Assembly (NCBI RefSeq): GCF_016907715.1
Contig: NZ_JAFBCM010000001.1
Span: 7,727,420-7,791,419, forward strand
Reading direction: 5' to 3'
DNA: 64,000 bases
Source: Tenggerimyces flavus
GTDB taxonomy: Bacteria; Actinomycetota; Actinomycetes; Propionibacteriales; Actinopolymorphaceae
The stretch's first letter is position 1; each line of letters opens with the position of its first letter. Below are positions 7,364-15,455 of the stretch, one piece after another. Both the position numbers and the translations under genes were made by a program. The notes under the pieces were generated by a model. The model was not told the DNA's origin, searched no databases, and saw nothing but the letters and a program-made list of their open reading frames with translations.

Positions 7364-8352
7364 ACAGGCAGCTCGAGGCTGAGGCGCGCGAGGCTCACCC
7401 TCCACGCCGCGTCCTGGGCCGGTGTCGGGGAGACGTCGGGGCGAGCCGTCAGCAGGCAGTGCTCGGTCTGCCGCGCGGCGATGAGGAGCGGAACGTGCTG
7501 CTCCCACTCCACCGCCAACGGGCGGACCGTTCGGTAGCCGGCCAGGAACGCGTCGCGAAGCTTTGGGTAAGCAGGGTTGCCGAAAATGGCTCCGGGATAG
7601 CCCGCGAGGTTGCCGAGCAGCGGGCACAGGTCGTACAGGAAGAAGCCCCAGCCGCAGTCGGCGAAGTCGAACGAGGCGACCTGCCAGCCGCCGTGGCCCC
7701 GGCGCAGGAAGCAGTTGCCGAGGATGTAGTCCTGGTGCGTGATGCCGAACGCGTCCGCCCCGCGGCCGAGCTTCTCGAACACCGCTCGGGTGCGGTCGGC
7801 GACCTCGTCGTACAGGTCGCGGTCCTCCGGCCCCAGCACGTCGTCGATGCCGAGCGTGGGTCGGAACGGCGACGCTTCGGTGGTGAACATCCCGTCGGCG
7901 TCCCAGACGGGCAGCTCGAAGCCTGGCGGAGGCGAGAATCCCTCAGCCGCGTTGTGGATTCTCCCGAGTCCTTGCCCGAGCGAATGCACACCGGCGACGC
8001 CGAGTCCGTGCCCGGGAACGAGCACCCGACCGTCGAGCCACGTCTGCAGATCGCACGAGTGCCGCTGACCATCGGCGTCGGCGACCTCGACGAAGAGCCC
8101 ACCGTTCCGCGTCTCGATCGGAACCGGCACCTCCGGGTCGTCGCCGACAGCGCGCAGGAACGTCAGCTCCGACCACACGTGCGCGGGAGTGCGATAGCCG
8201 GCGCGATGGACGCGGAGGACATAGCGGGCGCTACCGGCCCGGACCTCGAAGACGGCGTTCAGTCCGATCTCGAGAGTCCGAAGGGTGGCCCGGTCGCCTA
8301 GTTCGTAAGCGCCCAAGGCAGTTCGCGCGAGCTGTTCCAGTTCGGCTGTCAT
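7360..8352 (-). CDS. Phosphotransferase / aminoglycoside-kinase-like protein
   Basis: A 330-residue protein of the APH/ChoK/homoserine-kinase-like fold. The N lobe contains NAVFEVRAGSARYVLRVHR, with the nucleotide-binding lysine position replaced by Arg as in several family members. The catalytic loop is ITHQDYILGN around residue 210 and the Mg-binding DFADCGWGFFLYDL follows near 235. This resembles SrkA/YihE and homoserine-kinase-type enzymes; the substrate cannot be told. I chose ATG 8352 (MTAELEQLART), although the frame continues 26 codons upstream. The stop codon overlaps that of the convergent ThDP enzyme. Confidence 0.82.
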   Translation of the reverse strand: MTAELEQLARTALGAYELGDRATLRTLEIGLNAVFEVRAGSARYVLRVHRAGYRTPAHVWSELTFLRAVGDDPEVPVPIETRNGGLFVEVADADGQRHSCDLQTWLDGRVLVPGHGLGVAGVHSLGQGLGRIHNAAEGFSPPPGFELPVWDADGMFTTEASPFRPTLGIDDVLGPEDRDLYDEVADRTRAVFEKLGRGADAFGITHQDYILGNCFLRRGHGGWQVASFDFADCGWGFFLYDLCPLLGNLAGYPGAIFGNPAYPKLRDAFLAGYRTVRPLAVEWEQHVPLLIAARQTEHCLLTARPDVSPTPAQDAAWRVSLARLSLELPV

Positions 8353-8446
8353 TGCGGCCCACGCTACGAGCGCTCGGAGCGCGGGTCCAACGAATATCCA
8401 GCCCATGCTCGTAAGTGCGCGGAAGCGCAAGCGGGCTTAGGGAAGC

Positions 8447-9444
8447 TCACACCTCGCGGCGGAACGCGAGGAGAGTGAAGCCGGGTACCGGCTCCCAGTC
8501 GCGGTCCGCCGCACGGCGGAAGCCGAGGCGTTCGTAGAGCCGGTGCGCGGGTGCCATCGCCGTACTGCTCGACAGCACCACGCCGTGCTTGCCCTCGGCG
8601 ACCGCCTCCTTGAGGCACGCGCGAACGAGGGCCTCGCCCACACCTTTACCCCTGCGGCAGGGGAAACGGCGAGCATGCGGAACTCGCCCTCGTCCGGCTG
8701 GGAGATCTCGCACCACGGCGACCCGGTCGGGCAGTACGTGGCGGTGCCGAGGATCTCGCCGGACGTACGGTCGGCGGCGACGAGCAGCCGGGCCTCGAGC
8801 GCACGGCTCTTGGTGGCGCGGAGCCGGTCGAGGTACGGGCTGTCGGGTTGCTGGAGCTCGTCGCGCAGGTACGCGCCGACGGTCAGCTCGCCGATCTCCT
8901 CGTACTCGTCCGGCTCCGCGGGCCGGACGAGCGGCCACGGGTGGAGGTGCCGGACGTACGCGAGCATCGGGTCGCCGGAACGCGCGATCTCGTCGCGTTC
9001 CGGCGCCCGGTCGAAGCCGAGGCGGCTGTAGAGCCGCTGCGCCTCGGGCATCGTCAGCATGGTGTCGAGGCTGAGGCCGGTGTAGCCGGCGAGCCTGGTC
9101 CGGGCGACGCACTCCGCGACGAGCGCGGTGCCGATGCCGTGGCCGCGCGCCTCCGGTCGGGTGGCGAGCAGGCGAAGCTGTGCCTCGTTCTTCGACGTGC
9201 TGTAGTGGAATCCGCCGTCGGGGTGGGCGAGTGCCACCGTTCCCAGGATTTTCGTGGAACCCGGCAGGAACGCGACGAGCGTCTCCAGGCCGGCGGCGCC
9301 GGCCCGGCCGGCGCTGTCCGCGACCCACTCGAGATAGGACGGAGCGACGAGCTTTCCGCCGCCGTAGACCTCGACGAGCAGGTCGCCGATGTCGTCGTGT
9401 TCGGTCAGTCGAGCGTCGCGCACCAGAGGAAGCGGGGGAAGCAC
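8447..9444 (-). pseudogene. Tandem-GNAT acetyltransferase with a one-base frameshift
   Basis: Two GNAT domains in one gene. The first (about residues 1-170) has LRLLATRPEARGHGIGTALVAECV, the acetyl-CoA loop. The second starts ARPAEPDEYEEIGELTVGAYL, but its frame breaks at about 8650-8665: upstream reads FRMLAVSPAAG, and the continuation GKGVGEALVRACLKEAVAEGKHGVVL appears in another frame and runs to the stop at 8447. Inserting one base restores a normal acetyl-CoA loop. The break lies on a compact hairpin CCCCTG-CGG-CAGGGG (8649-8663), a place prone to deletion or sequencing compression. The GTG start at 9444 is 2 nt past the stop of a small upstream ORF. It may be a real pseudogene or an error. 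Confidence 0.75.
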
Positions 9445-9446
9445 CC

Positions 9447-9599
9447 CTACTTCATAGCAGGACGCCGACGCAGGTCCAGGAACGGCTTCCAGCCCTCGCG
9501 CGGCTGCCAGTCGCGGCCGGTCCGGTTGTCCGGGGTCCAGCCGGCGATCGAGGCGATGGCGACGAGGAGGAAGACTCCGAGTAGCACCAAGAACTCCAT
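9447..9599 (-). CDS. Small membrane protein, 50 residues
   Basis: ATG at 9599 opens a 50-residue frame ending TAG at 9447-9449. It begins MEFLVLLGVFLLVAIASIAG, one clear transmembrane helix or uncleaved signal, followed by an aromatic and basic tail with GRDWQPREGWKPFLDLRRR. The stop is 2 nt from the GTG start of the double-GNAT gene, which implies translational coupling. Codon use is ordinary for this DNA. Function unknown. It starts opposite a GlxA-type regulator, so both may be controlled from the 84-bp gap between them. Confidence 0.6.
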   Translation of the reverse strand: MEFLVLLGVFLLVAIASIAGWTPDNRTGRDWQPREGWKPFLDLRRRPAMK

Positions 9600-9682
9600 G
9601 TCTCAAGGATCGATCGTGCCATCTCACGAAACGAGTGGCAGGATGGCCATACCCCATCGATTTTCGGCCATATGATGGCGGC

Positions 9683-10651
9683 ATGTCTCGGATCAACTCG
9701 GTGGCCGTCCCGATCCTCCCGAATGTCTCCCCGTTCGAGCTCGGAACCGTGTGCGAGGTGTTCGGCATCGACCGTTCCGACGTCGGCTTCCCGCGGTACG
9801 ACTTCTGGCTGTGCGGGCCGTCGGCGGGCCAGCCCGTGCCGACGAAGAGCGGGTACGACGTCGTGCCGCCGTACGACTACTCCAAGCTCGACGAGGCCGA
9901 CCTGATCGCCGTCCCCGCCGCGCCGCTGGCCGAGATCTACCCCGAGGCGCTGCTCGAGGGCGTGCGCCGCGCGGCCGCCCGGGACGCGGTGATCATCAGC
10001 ATCTGCTCGGGCGCCTTCGTGCTCGGCGCCGCCGGGCTGCTCGAGGGTCGCGAGTGCACGACGCACTGGATGTGGGCCGAGGAACTGCAGCAGCGGCACC
10101 CGAACGCGAAGGTCGACCCGGACGTGCTGTACGTCGAGTCCGGCAACATCTGGACCAGCGCGGGCACCGCGGCCGGGATCGACCTCTGCCTGCACCTGAT
10201 CCGGGAGTTCGAGGGCTCGGAGATCGCGCGCAAGCTGGCCCGGCGGATGGTCGTACCCCCGCAGCGCTCGGGTGGGCAGAAGCAGTACATCGAGACGCCG
10301 CTGCCGACCCAGCGCGGAGGGACGTTGGAGTCGTTGCTGTCGTGGATGGCCGCGAACCTCGACGAGGCGATCACCGTTCCCCTGTTGGCCGAACGGGCTC
10401 ACATGGCGCCGCGGACGTTCGCCCGCCGGTTCCGGCAGGAGACCGGCCTGTCGCCACACGAGTGGCTGACCGAGCAGCGCGTGCTGCTCGCCCGGCGGCT
10501 ACTGGAGTCGAGCGACCTGACCGTCGACGCGGTGGCCGCGCGGACCGGCTTTGGGAACGCCGCCGTACTGCGGAACCACTTCGGCCAGCGGATGGGAACG
10601 ACACCGCAGGCCTACCGGGCGACGTTCCGCCTCAGTCGCCGGCCGGCTTGA
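9683..10651 (+). CDS. GlxA/AraC-family transcriptional regulator with DJ-1/PfpI domain
   Basis: A 322-residue regulator. Residues 1-175 form a DJ-1/PfpI (glutamine amidotransferase-like) domain with the nucleophile-elbow segment IISICSGAFVLGAAGLLEG, Cys near residue 115, then THWMWAEELQQRHP. Residues 215-322 are two AraC HTH motifs, ending SSDLTVDAVAARTGFGNAAVLRNHFGQRMGTTPQAYR. Such proteins usually activate or repress neighbouring catabolic or detoxification genes. I chose ATG 9683 (MSRINSVAVPIL) over an upstream in-frame start. It is divergent from the small membrane protein/GNAT pair and overlaps the 3' end of the convergent RidA gene by 20 nt. Confidence 0.9.
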   Translation: MSRINSVAVPILPNVSPFELGTVCEVFGIDRSDVGFPRYDFWLCGPSAGQPVPTKSGYDVVPPYDYSKLDEADLIAVPAAPLAEIYPEALLEGVRRAAARDAVIISICSGAFVLGAAGLLEGRECTTHWMWAEELQQRHPNAKVDPDVLYVESGNIWTSAGTAAGIDLCLHLIREFEGSEIARKLARRMVVPPQRSGGQKQYIETPLPTQRGGTLESLLSWMAANLDEAITVPLLAERAHMAPRTFARRFRQETGLSPHEWLTEQRVLLARRLLESSDLTVDAVAARTGFGNAAVLRNHFGQRMGTTPQAYRATFRLSRRPA

Positions 10652-11033
10652 CGGCCGCGATCGCCTCGATCTCGACCAGCGCACCGGGAACGGCGAGGCT
10701 GACCACGAACGCGCCGGTGATCGCCGGCGGCGGTTGCGGGATGAACGGGCCGACCGCCGCGAAGCCCTCCTCGAGAGACACGCCGTCGGCGATGAGGATC
10801 GTCCACTTCACGACGTCGGAGAGCTCTGCGCCTGCAGCCTTCAAGCTGGCTTGGAGATTCTCCATCGCTCGCTTGGACTGCTCGGCGATGCCGGGGCCGA
10901 CGACCGTACCGTCAGGCCCGACGCCGTTCTGGCCGCCGACGTAGATCGTGTCGTACCCGGCAGGGACGCGGACGGCCTGGCTGAAGGCCGGGCTCGCGTG
11001 CATGCCTTCGGGGTTCAGGTAAGTGTTCGACAT
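10632..11033 (-). CDS. RidA family protein (Rid/YjgF/UK114)
   Basis: A 133-residue single-domain Rid protein. Recognisable features are the opening PEGMHASPAFSQAVRVPAG, the strand IYVGGQNGVGPDG, the helix AEQSKRAMENLQASLKAAGAELSDVV and the C-terminal LAVPGALVEIEAIAAV. RidA-clade proteins hydrolyse reactive enamines or imines, using an Arg about 30 residues from the end. Here the equivalent position near VVSLAVPGALVEIE has no Arg, so this probably belongs to a non-RidA Rid subfamily. It overlaps the convergent regulator gene by 20 nt. A short inverted repeat, CCTGTTTAACGGGTTACAG, lies upstream at about 11048-11066. Confidence 0.87.
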   Translation of the reverse strand: MSNTYLNPEGMHASPAFSQAVRVPAGYDTIYVGGQNGVGPDGTVVGPGIAEQSKRAMENLQASLKAAGAELSDVVKWTILIADGVSLEEGFAAVGPFIPQPPPAITGAFVVSLAVPGALVEIEAIAAVKPAGD

Positions 11034-11102
11034 GGGAGAAGCGTAACCTGTTTAACGGGTTACAGGCAAGCAGGAGGCGCCGAGAAGGCGGCGCGATGCG
11101 GG

Positions 11103-11516
11103 TCAGGCGCGGGGGCGGGCGGCTCGGGCGAGGAAGCGTTCGCGATCCACCACGACGCGGACCACGGTGCCGCGGGCGACCAGGCGGCCGTCGATCGCGT
11201 CGGAGGCACGGACGTCGAAGCGCAGCGACACTCCGTCGACGCCGATCAGCTCGGCGTGGACGTCGACCCGCTCCCCCACCGGACTCGCGGCGAGGTGGTC
11301 GAGCTCGACCCTCGTGCCGACGCTCGTCTGGCCGGCCGTGAGTGCCTGGGCGATCGCCGTACACGTCGCCTGCTCGGCCCAGGCCAGCAGCCGAGGCGTG
11401 GCGAGGACGGCGACGTCGCCGCTACCGACCTCTTCGGCGGTGTCCTCCGAGCGGACCAGATGCGGCACGGTGGCCGCCAGACCAGGCGTCAGCGTGGAGC
11501 GCACAGGTTCGGCCAT
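11103..11516 (-). CDS. Hotdog-fold thioesterase, FlK-like
   Basis: A 137-residue hotdog-fold protein. The order GDVAVLATPRLLAWAEQATCTAI, then VGTRVELDHLAASPVGERVDV, then GVSLRFDVRASDAIDGRLVARGTVVRVVVD follows fluoroacetyl-CoA thioesterase FlK and its many relatives, with conserved Thr, Glu and His positions in the first two blocks. These enzymes hydrolyse acyl-CoA thioesters. The natural substrate here is unknown, and true fluoroacetate resistance should not be assumed. It lies 9 nt downstream of the HD-domain gene's stop and is probably the last gene of that leftward operon. Confidence 0.82.
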   Translation of the reverse strand: MAEPVRSTLTPGLAATVPHLVRSEDTAEEVGSGDVAVLATPRLLAWAEQATCTAIAQALTAGQTSVGTRVELDHLAASPVGERVDVHAELIGVDGVSLRFDVRASDAIDGRLVARGTVVRVVVDRERFLARAARPRA

Positions 11517-11525
11517 TGCGCCACC

Positions 11526-12821
11526 TTAGAGCGGGACGGACGCCGTTCGGTTCAGGACCCGCGCGAGCGAGGACACGACGCGGGGGTCGTACTCGTACGC
11601 CATGCCCAGTCGGAGCCGCTCCAGGGCGTCCACGCGGGCCTCGTCGGCGAGCGATGCGCCGACCAGGTCGTCGTAGGCGTTCGCGACCTTGATGATGCGT
11701 GCCTCCTGCGGCACGTCGGCGTCGTCGGGCAGGTGCGGGCGCCGGTACGGCTCGGCCTGCGCCTCGACGATCGCGGCGACCTCCTCGAGCACACCGGTCT
11801 GCCGGATCACGGCCCCGCCGAGGCTCGCGATCCGCCGCCGCTCGTCCGGCGTGACGAGCAGCGTGGCGCCGCCGGGGATCGGGTCGGCGAGCGAGAGCTG
11901 GCCGAGGTCGTGCATGAGCGCGGCGTACTGGAGCGTGTTCAGCCGGTCCTCGTTCAGCCCGAGGTCACGGCCGATGCTCAGGGCCAGATCGGCGACCCGG
12001 CGCGCGTGGCCGGTCTCGGTGTAGCCGCCGACCTCGGTACTTCGAGACAGCGCCAGGATCGTCTGCATCTGCGTGCGCCGGATCGCGGCGTAGCGGCGGT
12101 AGGCCATCTGGGCGAGCAGCAGCGGGATGCTGAACAGCGGCAGCGTCCAGAGCCCCACCTCCCAGGTGGCGAGCGCGATCAGGACGCCGCTAGAGGCGAT
12201 CGCCGACCCGATGCCGATGAACGCGCGGAGCTCGTTGCGGAACAGCGCACCGAACGGCCCCAACCGCCGGCCAGCGCCTACCGCGGCGGCCACCGCGGAC
12301 TGCAGCGGCCAGGTGAGCACGGCGACGAGGATCGTGAACACGACGAACGCGGGTCGGTGTGTTTCCAGCCACTGGTAGATGTCGGGGACGAGCACGGCCG
12401 GGCGGAACACGCACGCGATCGCGCCGACGACCAGGATGCGGGGCGCGATGCCCTCCAGCTCCGCGGAGCGGCCCGCGATGACGTGCGGCAGCGCGCCGAT
12501 CAGCGTTCCGCACGCGGTGATCGCGATCGTCTGCAGGATCGAGTGCAGCGCGGGCATGTTGCCGGGGAGATGGCTCAGCAACGCGTACCCGAGCGCGCCG
12601 GCCAGCGCGATCGGCGACTGCACCCGGTCGTCGGGAAGGCGGAGCCGGATCAGTTCGCCGAACGCGATCAGCGCGCCGAACGCGAGCGCCTCCCGCGGAG
12701 CCACCAAGCCCTGTACGGCGGTGACGGCGACCGCGGCCACCACCACCACCGCGGCGAGTCCCGCGATCACTCCTGGCCCCTCGCGCCGGTCTCGGTGGGC
12801 GGCGCGGGAAAGACTGCTCAC
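11526..12821 (-). CDS. Membrane protein with degenerate HD-GYP-type phosphohydrolase domain
   Basis: A 431-residue protein. Residues about 20-260 are mostly hydrophobic and contain roughly seven to eight transmembrane segments. The C-terminal part (about 275-430) is an HD domain with GHARRVADLALSIGRD and MHDLGQLSLADP. The HHE..GYP signature that defines c-di-GMP-cleaving HD-GYP enzymes is missing; the matching region reads EAQAEPYRRP. It could be catalytically weak or regulatory. It follows the intact HD-GYP gene with an ATGA overlap, so the two are made together and may work as a pair. Confidence 0.85.
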   Translation of the reverse strand: MSSLSRAAHRDRREGPGVIAGLAAVVVVAAVAVTAVQGLVAPREALAFGALIAFGELIRLRLPDDRVQSPIALAGALGYALLSHLPGNMPALHSILQTIAITACGTLIGALPHVIAGRSAELEGIAPRILVVGAIACVFRPAVLVPDIYQWLETHRPAFVVFTILVAVLTWPLQSAVAAAVGAGRRLGPFGALFRNELRAFIGIGSAIASSGVLIALATWEVGLWTLPLFSIPLLLAQMAYRRYAAIRRTQMQTILALSRSTEVGGYTETGHARRVADLALSIGRDLGLNEDRLNTLQYAALMHDLGQLSLADPIPGGATLLVTPDERRRIASLGGAVIRQTGVLEEVAAIVEAQAEPYRRPHLPDDADVPQEARIIKVANAYDDLVGASLADEARVDALERLRLGMAYEYDPRVVSSLARVLNRTASVPL

Positions 12822-14155
12822 CGGCCCGAACCCTGGGAGTCCTCGACCTGCGGCGGTCGGACCGGGTCGTCATGGTCGTACGTCGCCGCCGGGGCGTCCT
12901 GCGGAATCGCCTGGACCGGCGCGGTCTCCCAGCCGTCACGTTTGACCGACGCCACGAACAGATCGACAAGGTCGGGGTCGAAATGGGTCGCTTTACAGCG
13001 GACGAGCTCGTCGAGTGCGTCGTTCACGGGTCGAGGCGCGCGATATGACCGCAAACTGGTCATAGAGTCGAATGCGTCGGCAACCCCGAGGACGCGGGCG
13101 AACACTGGAATATCGGTCGCTTTGAGACCAGACGGATATCCCGAACCGTCGTACTTCTCGTGATGGTGCATGATTCCCGCGCGCGCGTCTTCGAGGAATG
13201 CGATCTCACCCACCACCTCGACACCACGAAGCGGATGCAGCTTGATCGCCGCGAACTCGGCGGCGGTGAGCTTTCCGTCCTTCTGCAGCACCCGGGTGGG
13301 TACGCCGATCTTCCCCACGTCGTGCAGCAGGCCCGCCTCGGCGAGCGCCTCGAGCCGGTCACTGCTCCAGTTCAGCTCCGTGCCGAGCATCCGCGCCCCG
13401 CGGCTGACCCGTTCACCGTGGCCGCGCGTGTAGAGGTCCTTGGTCTCGATCGCCTGCGCGAGTGAGCGAAGAGTTGCCTCGTGCGCCTTCCGTTCGGCCT
13501 GGTACTGCGCGAGAGCCCAGTTCGCGGCGGCCAGCGGCGCGATCATGATGAGCGCCGCGAAGGGGCCCATCTGACCGAGCCAGAGGAGGCCGAGCAGGAA
13601 CCCCAGCAGGGAGTAGCCGATCGAGGCTCCCGCCACTTCGAGAGCGATGCGGAACGAGGGATACTGCCGTTGCCCTTGGATCCTGAGAACGGTCTCGACG
13701 AGAAGCTGATTCATCAGATAGCTGACGACGCTCGCAGCGATGAGTGGGAGCAGAATCGCGGGGAACGTGATCTCTTGGAGATCACCGACCGGTCCGCCCA
13801 GCCACACATAAACGATGCCACCGACAAAAGAGAAGATGGCTGCTTGCGAGACGTTGAAGTACCGCTTCAGAGGAGGCTTCTGTCGGATCCTTGCGAGAAG
13901 CACTCCAGCAAGCACCGCGGGTGCGCCCCAAGCTCCCAAGATCGGGTAGCTGGCGACGACCAGAACGGACACCAATGAGAGTGTCGTTGTCTCACTGACT
14001 CGCTGCTTCGAATACTCAGACTCCGCGAATGCAATGAGAAGAACAAGACACGCGACATCAAGCCAGCGAGTTATGTGTCCGACAGAGATGGCCGCTAGAA
14101 CAAACGCAACCAGGCAGAGCAGGCCAACGTATAACGAGGTGATCCGCCTGGACAT
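12818..14155 (-). CDS. Membrane-anchored HD-GYP domain phosphodiesterase
   Basis: A 445-residue protein with about six to seven transmembrane helices in residues 1-210, then a linker helix (YQAERKAHEATLRSLAQAIE) and a complete HD-GYP domain. Motifs are TRGHGERVSRGARML, LLHDVGKIGVPTRVL, HPLRGVEVVGEI, IMHHHEKYDGSGYPSGL and VADAFDSMTSLRSYR. Family members hydrolyse c-di-GMP or related cyclic dinucleotides. The membrane part resembles the MHYT-free integral sensors found before HD-GYP domains in actinobacteria. It overlaps by 4 nt the second, degenerate HD gene. Promoter signals must lie in the 776-bp gap before bL37. Confidence 0.9.
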   Translation of the reverse strand: MSRRITSLYVGLLCLVAFVLAAISVGHITRWLDVACLVLLIAFAESEYSKQRVSETTTLSLVSVLVVASYPILGAWGAPAVLAGVLLARIRQKPPLKRYFNVSQAAIFSFVGGIVYVWLGGPVGDLQEITFPAILLPLIAASVVSYLMNQLLVETVLRIQGQRQYPSFRIALEVAGASIGYSLLGFLLGLLWLGQMGPFAALIMIAPLAAANWALAQYQAERKAHEATLRSLAQAIETKDLYTRGHGERVSRGARMLGTELNWSSDRLEALAEAGLLHDVGKIGVPTRVLQKDGKLTAAEFAAIKLHPLRGVEVVGEIAFLEDARAGIMHHHEKYDGSGYPSGLKATDIPVFARVLGVADAFDSMTSLRSYRAPRPVNDALDELVRCKATHFDPDLVDLFVASVKRDGWETAPVQAIPQDAPAATYDHDDPVRPPQVEDSQGSGR

Positions 14156-14931
14156 CGATGGTTACGCCTCTCAGCCGTGCATCCGTGCATCCGTGCAATG
14201 CGCGGTGGCGTCGACCGGTCAGTCCCAGCTGCTGCCACCAGCCTTAGCGTGGCACATGATGTGCTTCGACATCTCACCCTCCTCCCACAACACGCGCGTG
14301 GTGGAGGCGTCCCTGGATACGACCCAGTGCGCCGTCGTCATAGTGATTGTCGCCCCTTGCCTCGTCCCGCGGTTCATGCCGGATGTCGCCCCATCCACGT
14401 CTCAGGTCCGCGAAGAGTACTGAGATGAGTGAACGCCGGATAGGGGGTCCCGGTCAAGAGCATGGCCGGTAACTGCAACTGCATTCTGTCACCTTGACTC
14501 TGAGTTATCCACCTCGGGGGGCGACTTTCCGCGTAACGGTCTACGCAACCTCACGTTGACTCACCGACAGTCACTCCGCTCGGTGATCTTCGGTTGCGAA
14601 ACCTACGGTTCTCCCGCTGTCGTTCACCGATCGTTGCGGATTGGAATTCCCGGGCGCCCCCGATGCCACTGGGCAGACCGGGTGAAACCTGGCATTAATC
14701 GTGTCGTCGCCTTGCAACGATGAATGCAATTGACGAACGGGTGACTGAGCGTAGATGAAAATCGGAACGAATCGGACATGGGACTTTACGAAGCCGGAAC
14801 GCGTGACACACAGCGTGACCGGAGCCAAGCTTCCCCCACCTCCGGATCGGCCGTTCTGCCCTGGCATGCGATGATCTGCGGGTCGCGATGCTAGGAGCAT
14901 CACGACGAAACGACGATCGGAAGGTTCACCC
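14156..14931. other. Long divergent intergenic region without a recognised gene
   Basis: 776 bp separate the leftward HD-GYP gene from the rightward bL37 gene. Local GC is lower than in neighbouring genes. I see no tRNA cloverleaf and no convincing reading frame. A palindromic GGAATTCC lies at about 14642-14650. Read leftward it gives GGGAAT-N18-GTG, close to but not matching a SigR promoter (GGGAAT-N18-GTT). A single DnaA-box-like TTATCCACC is at 14505-14513. The region presumably holds two promoters and could encode a small RNA. Confidence 0.5.
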
Positions 14932-15006
14932 ATGGGCAAGAACGGACGTCGCCGTCGGGCCAAGCGCAAGAAGAAGGCCAACCACGGCAAGCGGCCGAAC
15001 ACGTGA
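14932..15006 (+). CDS. 50S ribosomal protein bL37 (24 residues)
   Basis: ATG at 14932, with GGAAGG 7 nt upstream, opens a 24-residue, extremely basic peptide. It begins MGKNGRRRRAKRKKK and ends with ANHGKRPN plus one residue. That C-terminal motif is the hallmark of the tiny actinobacterial ribosomal protein bL37 first seen in mycobacterial 50S structures. The gene is followed by two stacked hairpins, the second with a T-rich tail. It sits convergent to rsrA/sigR. It is too short for most automatic gene callers. Confidence 0.85.
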   Translation: MGKNGRRRRAKRKKKANHGKRPNT

Positions 15007-15034
15007 GGCCATCGGGGTCTTCGGACCCCGAGCA

Positions 15035-15082
15035 TCGGCCCCGGCACCCGGAGACATCGGGCGCCGGGGCCGAGTTGTTTCC
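15035..15082 (+). terminator. Terminator after bL37
   Basis: TCGGCCCCGGC (15035-15045) pairs exactly with GCCGGGGCCGA (15063-15073), followed by GTTGTTTCC. A smaller hairpin, CGGGGTC-TTC-GGACCCCG, precedes it at about 15013-15030. Confidence 0.8.
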
Positions 15083-15129
15083 TGCGCGTTGCCAAGCTGC
15101 GTCATCGTCGCCCCCGCGTTCGATATGAC

Positions 15130-15158
15130 AACGGCCCGCGCGTGGTGCACGGGCCGTT
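15130..15158 (-). terminator. Terminator of the sigR-rsrA operon
   Basis: AACGGCCCG (15130-15138) and CGGGCCGTT (15150-15158) form a perfect 9-bp stem about 20 nt past the rsrA stop on the leftward transcript, between convergent genes. Confidence 0.7.
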
Positions 15159-15176
15159 CGACGTTTGTTCGACTAC

Positions 15177-15455
15177 CTACTGACGGATCTGGGTGGTGAT
15201 CTCGACATGGGTCGCCCGAATCCGCATCAGCACCTTCTGCCGAAGCTCGTCGGGCGCCTTGTCCGAGCAGCAGGAACGGTGCACCAGCTGCTTGACGAGC
15301 TCCTCGAGGTCGTACTTCTCCAGGCACGGCGAGCACTCGTTGAGATGGTTGCGGACCCGCTCGGTGTCCGCGTCGTCCATCTCGTGGTCCAAGAAGACGA
15401 AGACGCGTTCGAGGACCTCCGCACAGTCCACGTCGTGCGGTTTGTCGCTACACAT
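15177..15455 (-). CDS. rsrA: Anti-sigma factor RsrA (ZAS family)
   Basis: A 92-residue zinc-associated anti-sigma factor. Cys11, His37, Cys41 and Cys44 reproduce the zinc-ligand set of Streptomyces RsrA (HLNECSPC motif). A CC pair at 62-63 matches the additional C-terminal cysteines of that family. When reduced it holds SigR inactive; disulphide stress ejects zinc and releases the sigma factor. It begins 8 nt inside the sigR gene, so the partners are coupled. The mycobacterial equivalent is RshA. Confidence 0.95.
   Translation of the reverse strand: MCSDKPHDVDCAEVLERVFVFLDHEMDDADTERVRNHLNECSPCLEKYDLEELVKQLVHRSCCSDKAPDELRQKVLMRIRATHVEITTQIRQ

Noticed and set aside
5660-7627. 655-residue minus-strand frame opposite the IlvG-like gene
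   Set aside because: Composition is Arg/Gly/Asp/His noise typical of antisense frames; the plus strand encodes a clear ThDP enzyme.
11048-11066. Inverted repeat CCTGTTTAACGGGTTACAG as a RidA operator
   Set aside because: Arms are short and imperfect and no neighbouring regulator of the right type is apparent; kept only as a note with the gene.
14505-14513. DnaA-box-like TTATCCACC in the long gap before bL37
   Set aside because: A single 8-of-9 match with no second box nearby; expected by chance and not an origin.
14636-14665. Leftward SigR promoter at GGGAAT-N18-GTG
   Set aside because: The -10 element is GTG instead of GTT, it arises from an EcoRI-like palindrome, and it lies nearly 500 bp before the HD-GYP gene.
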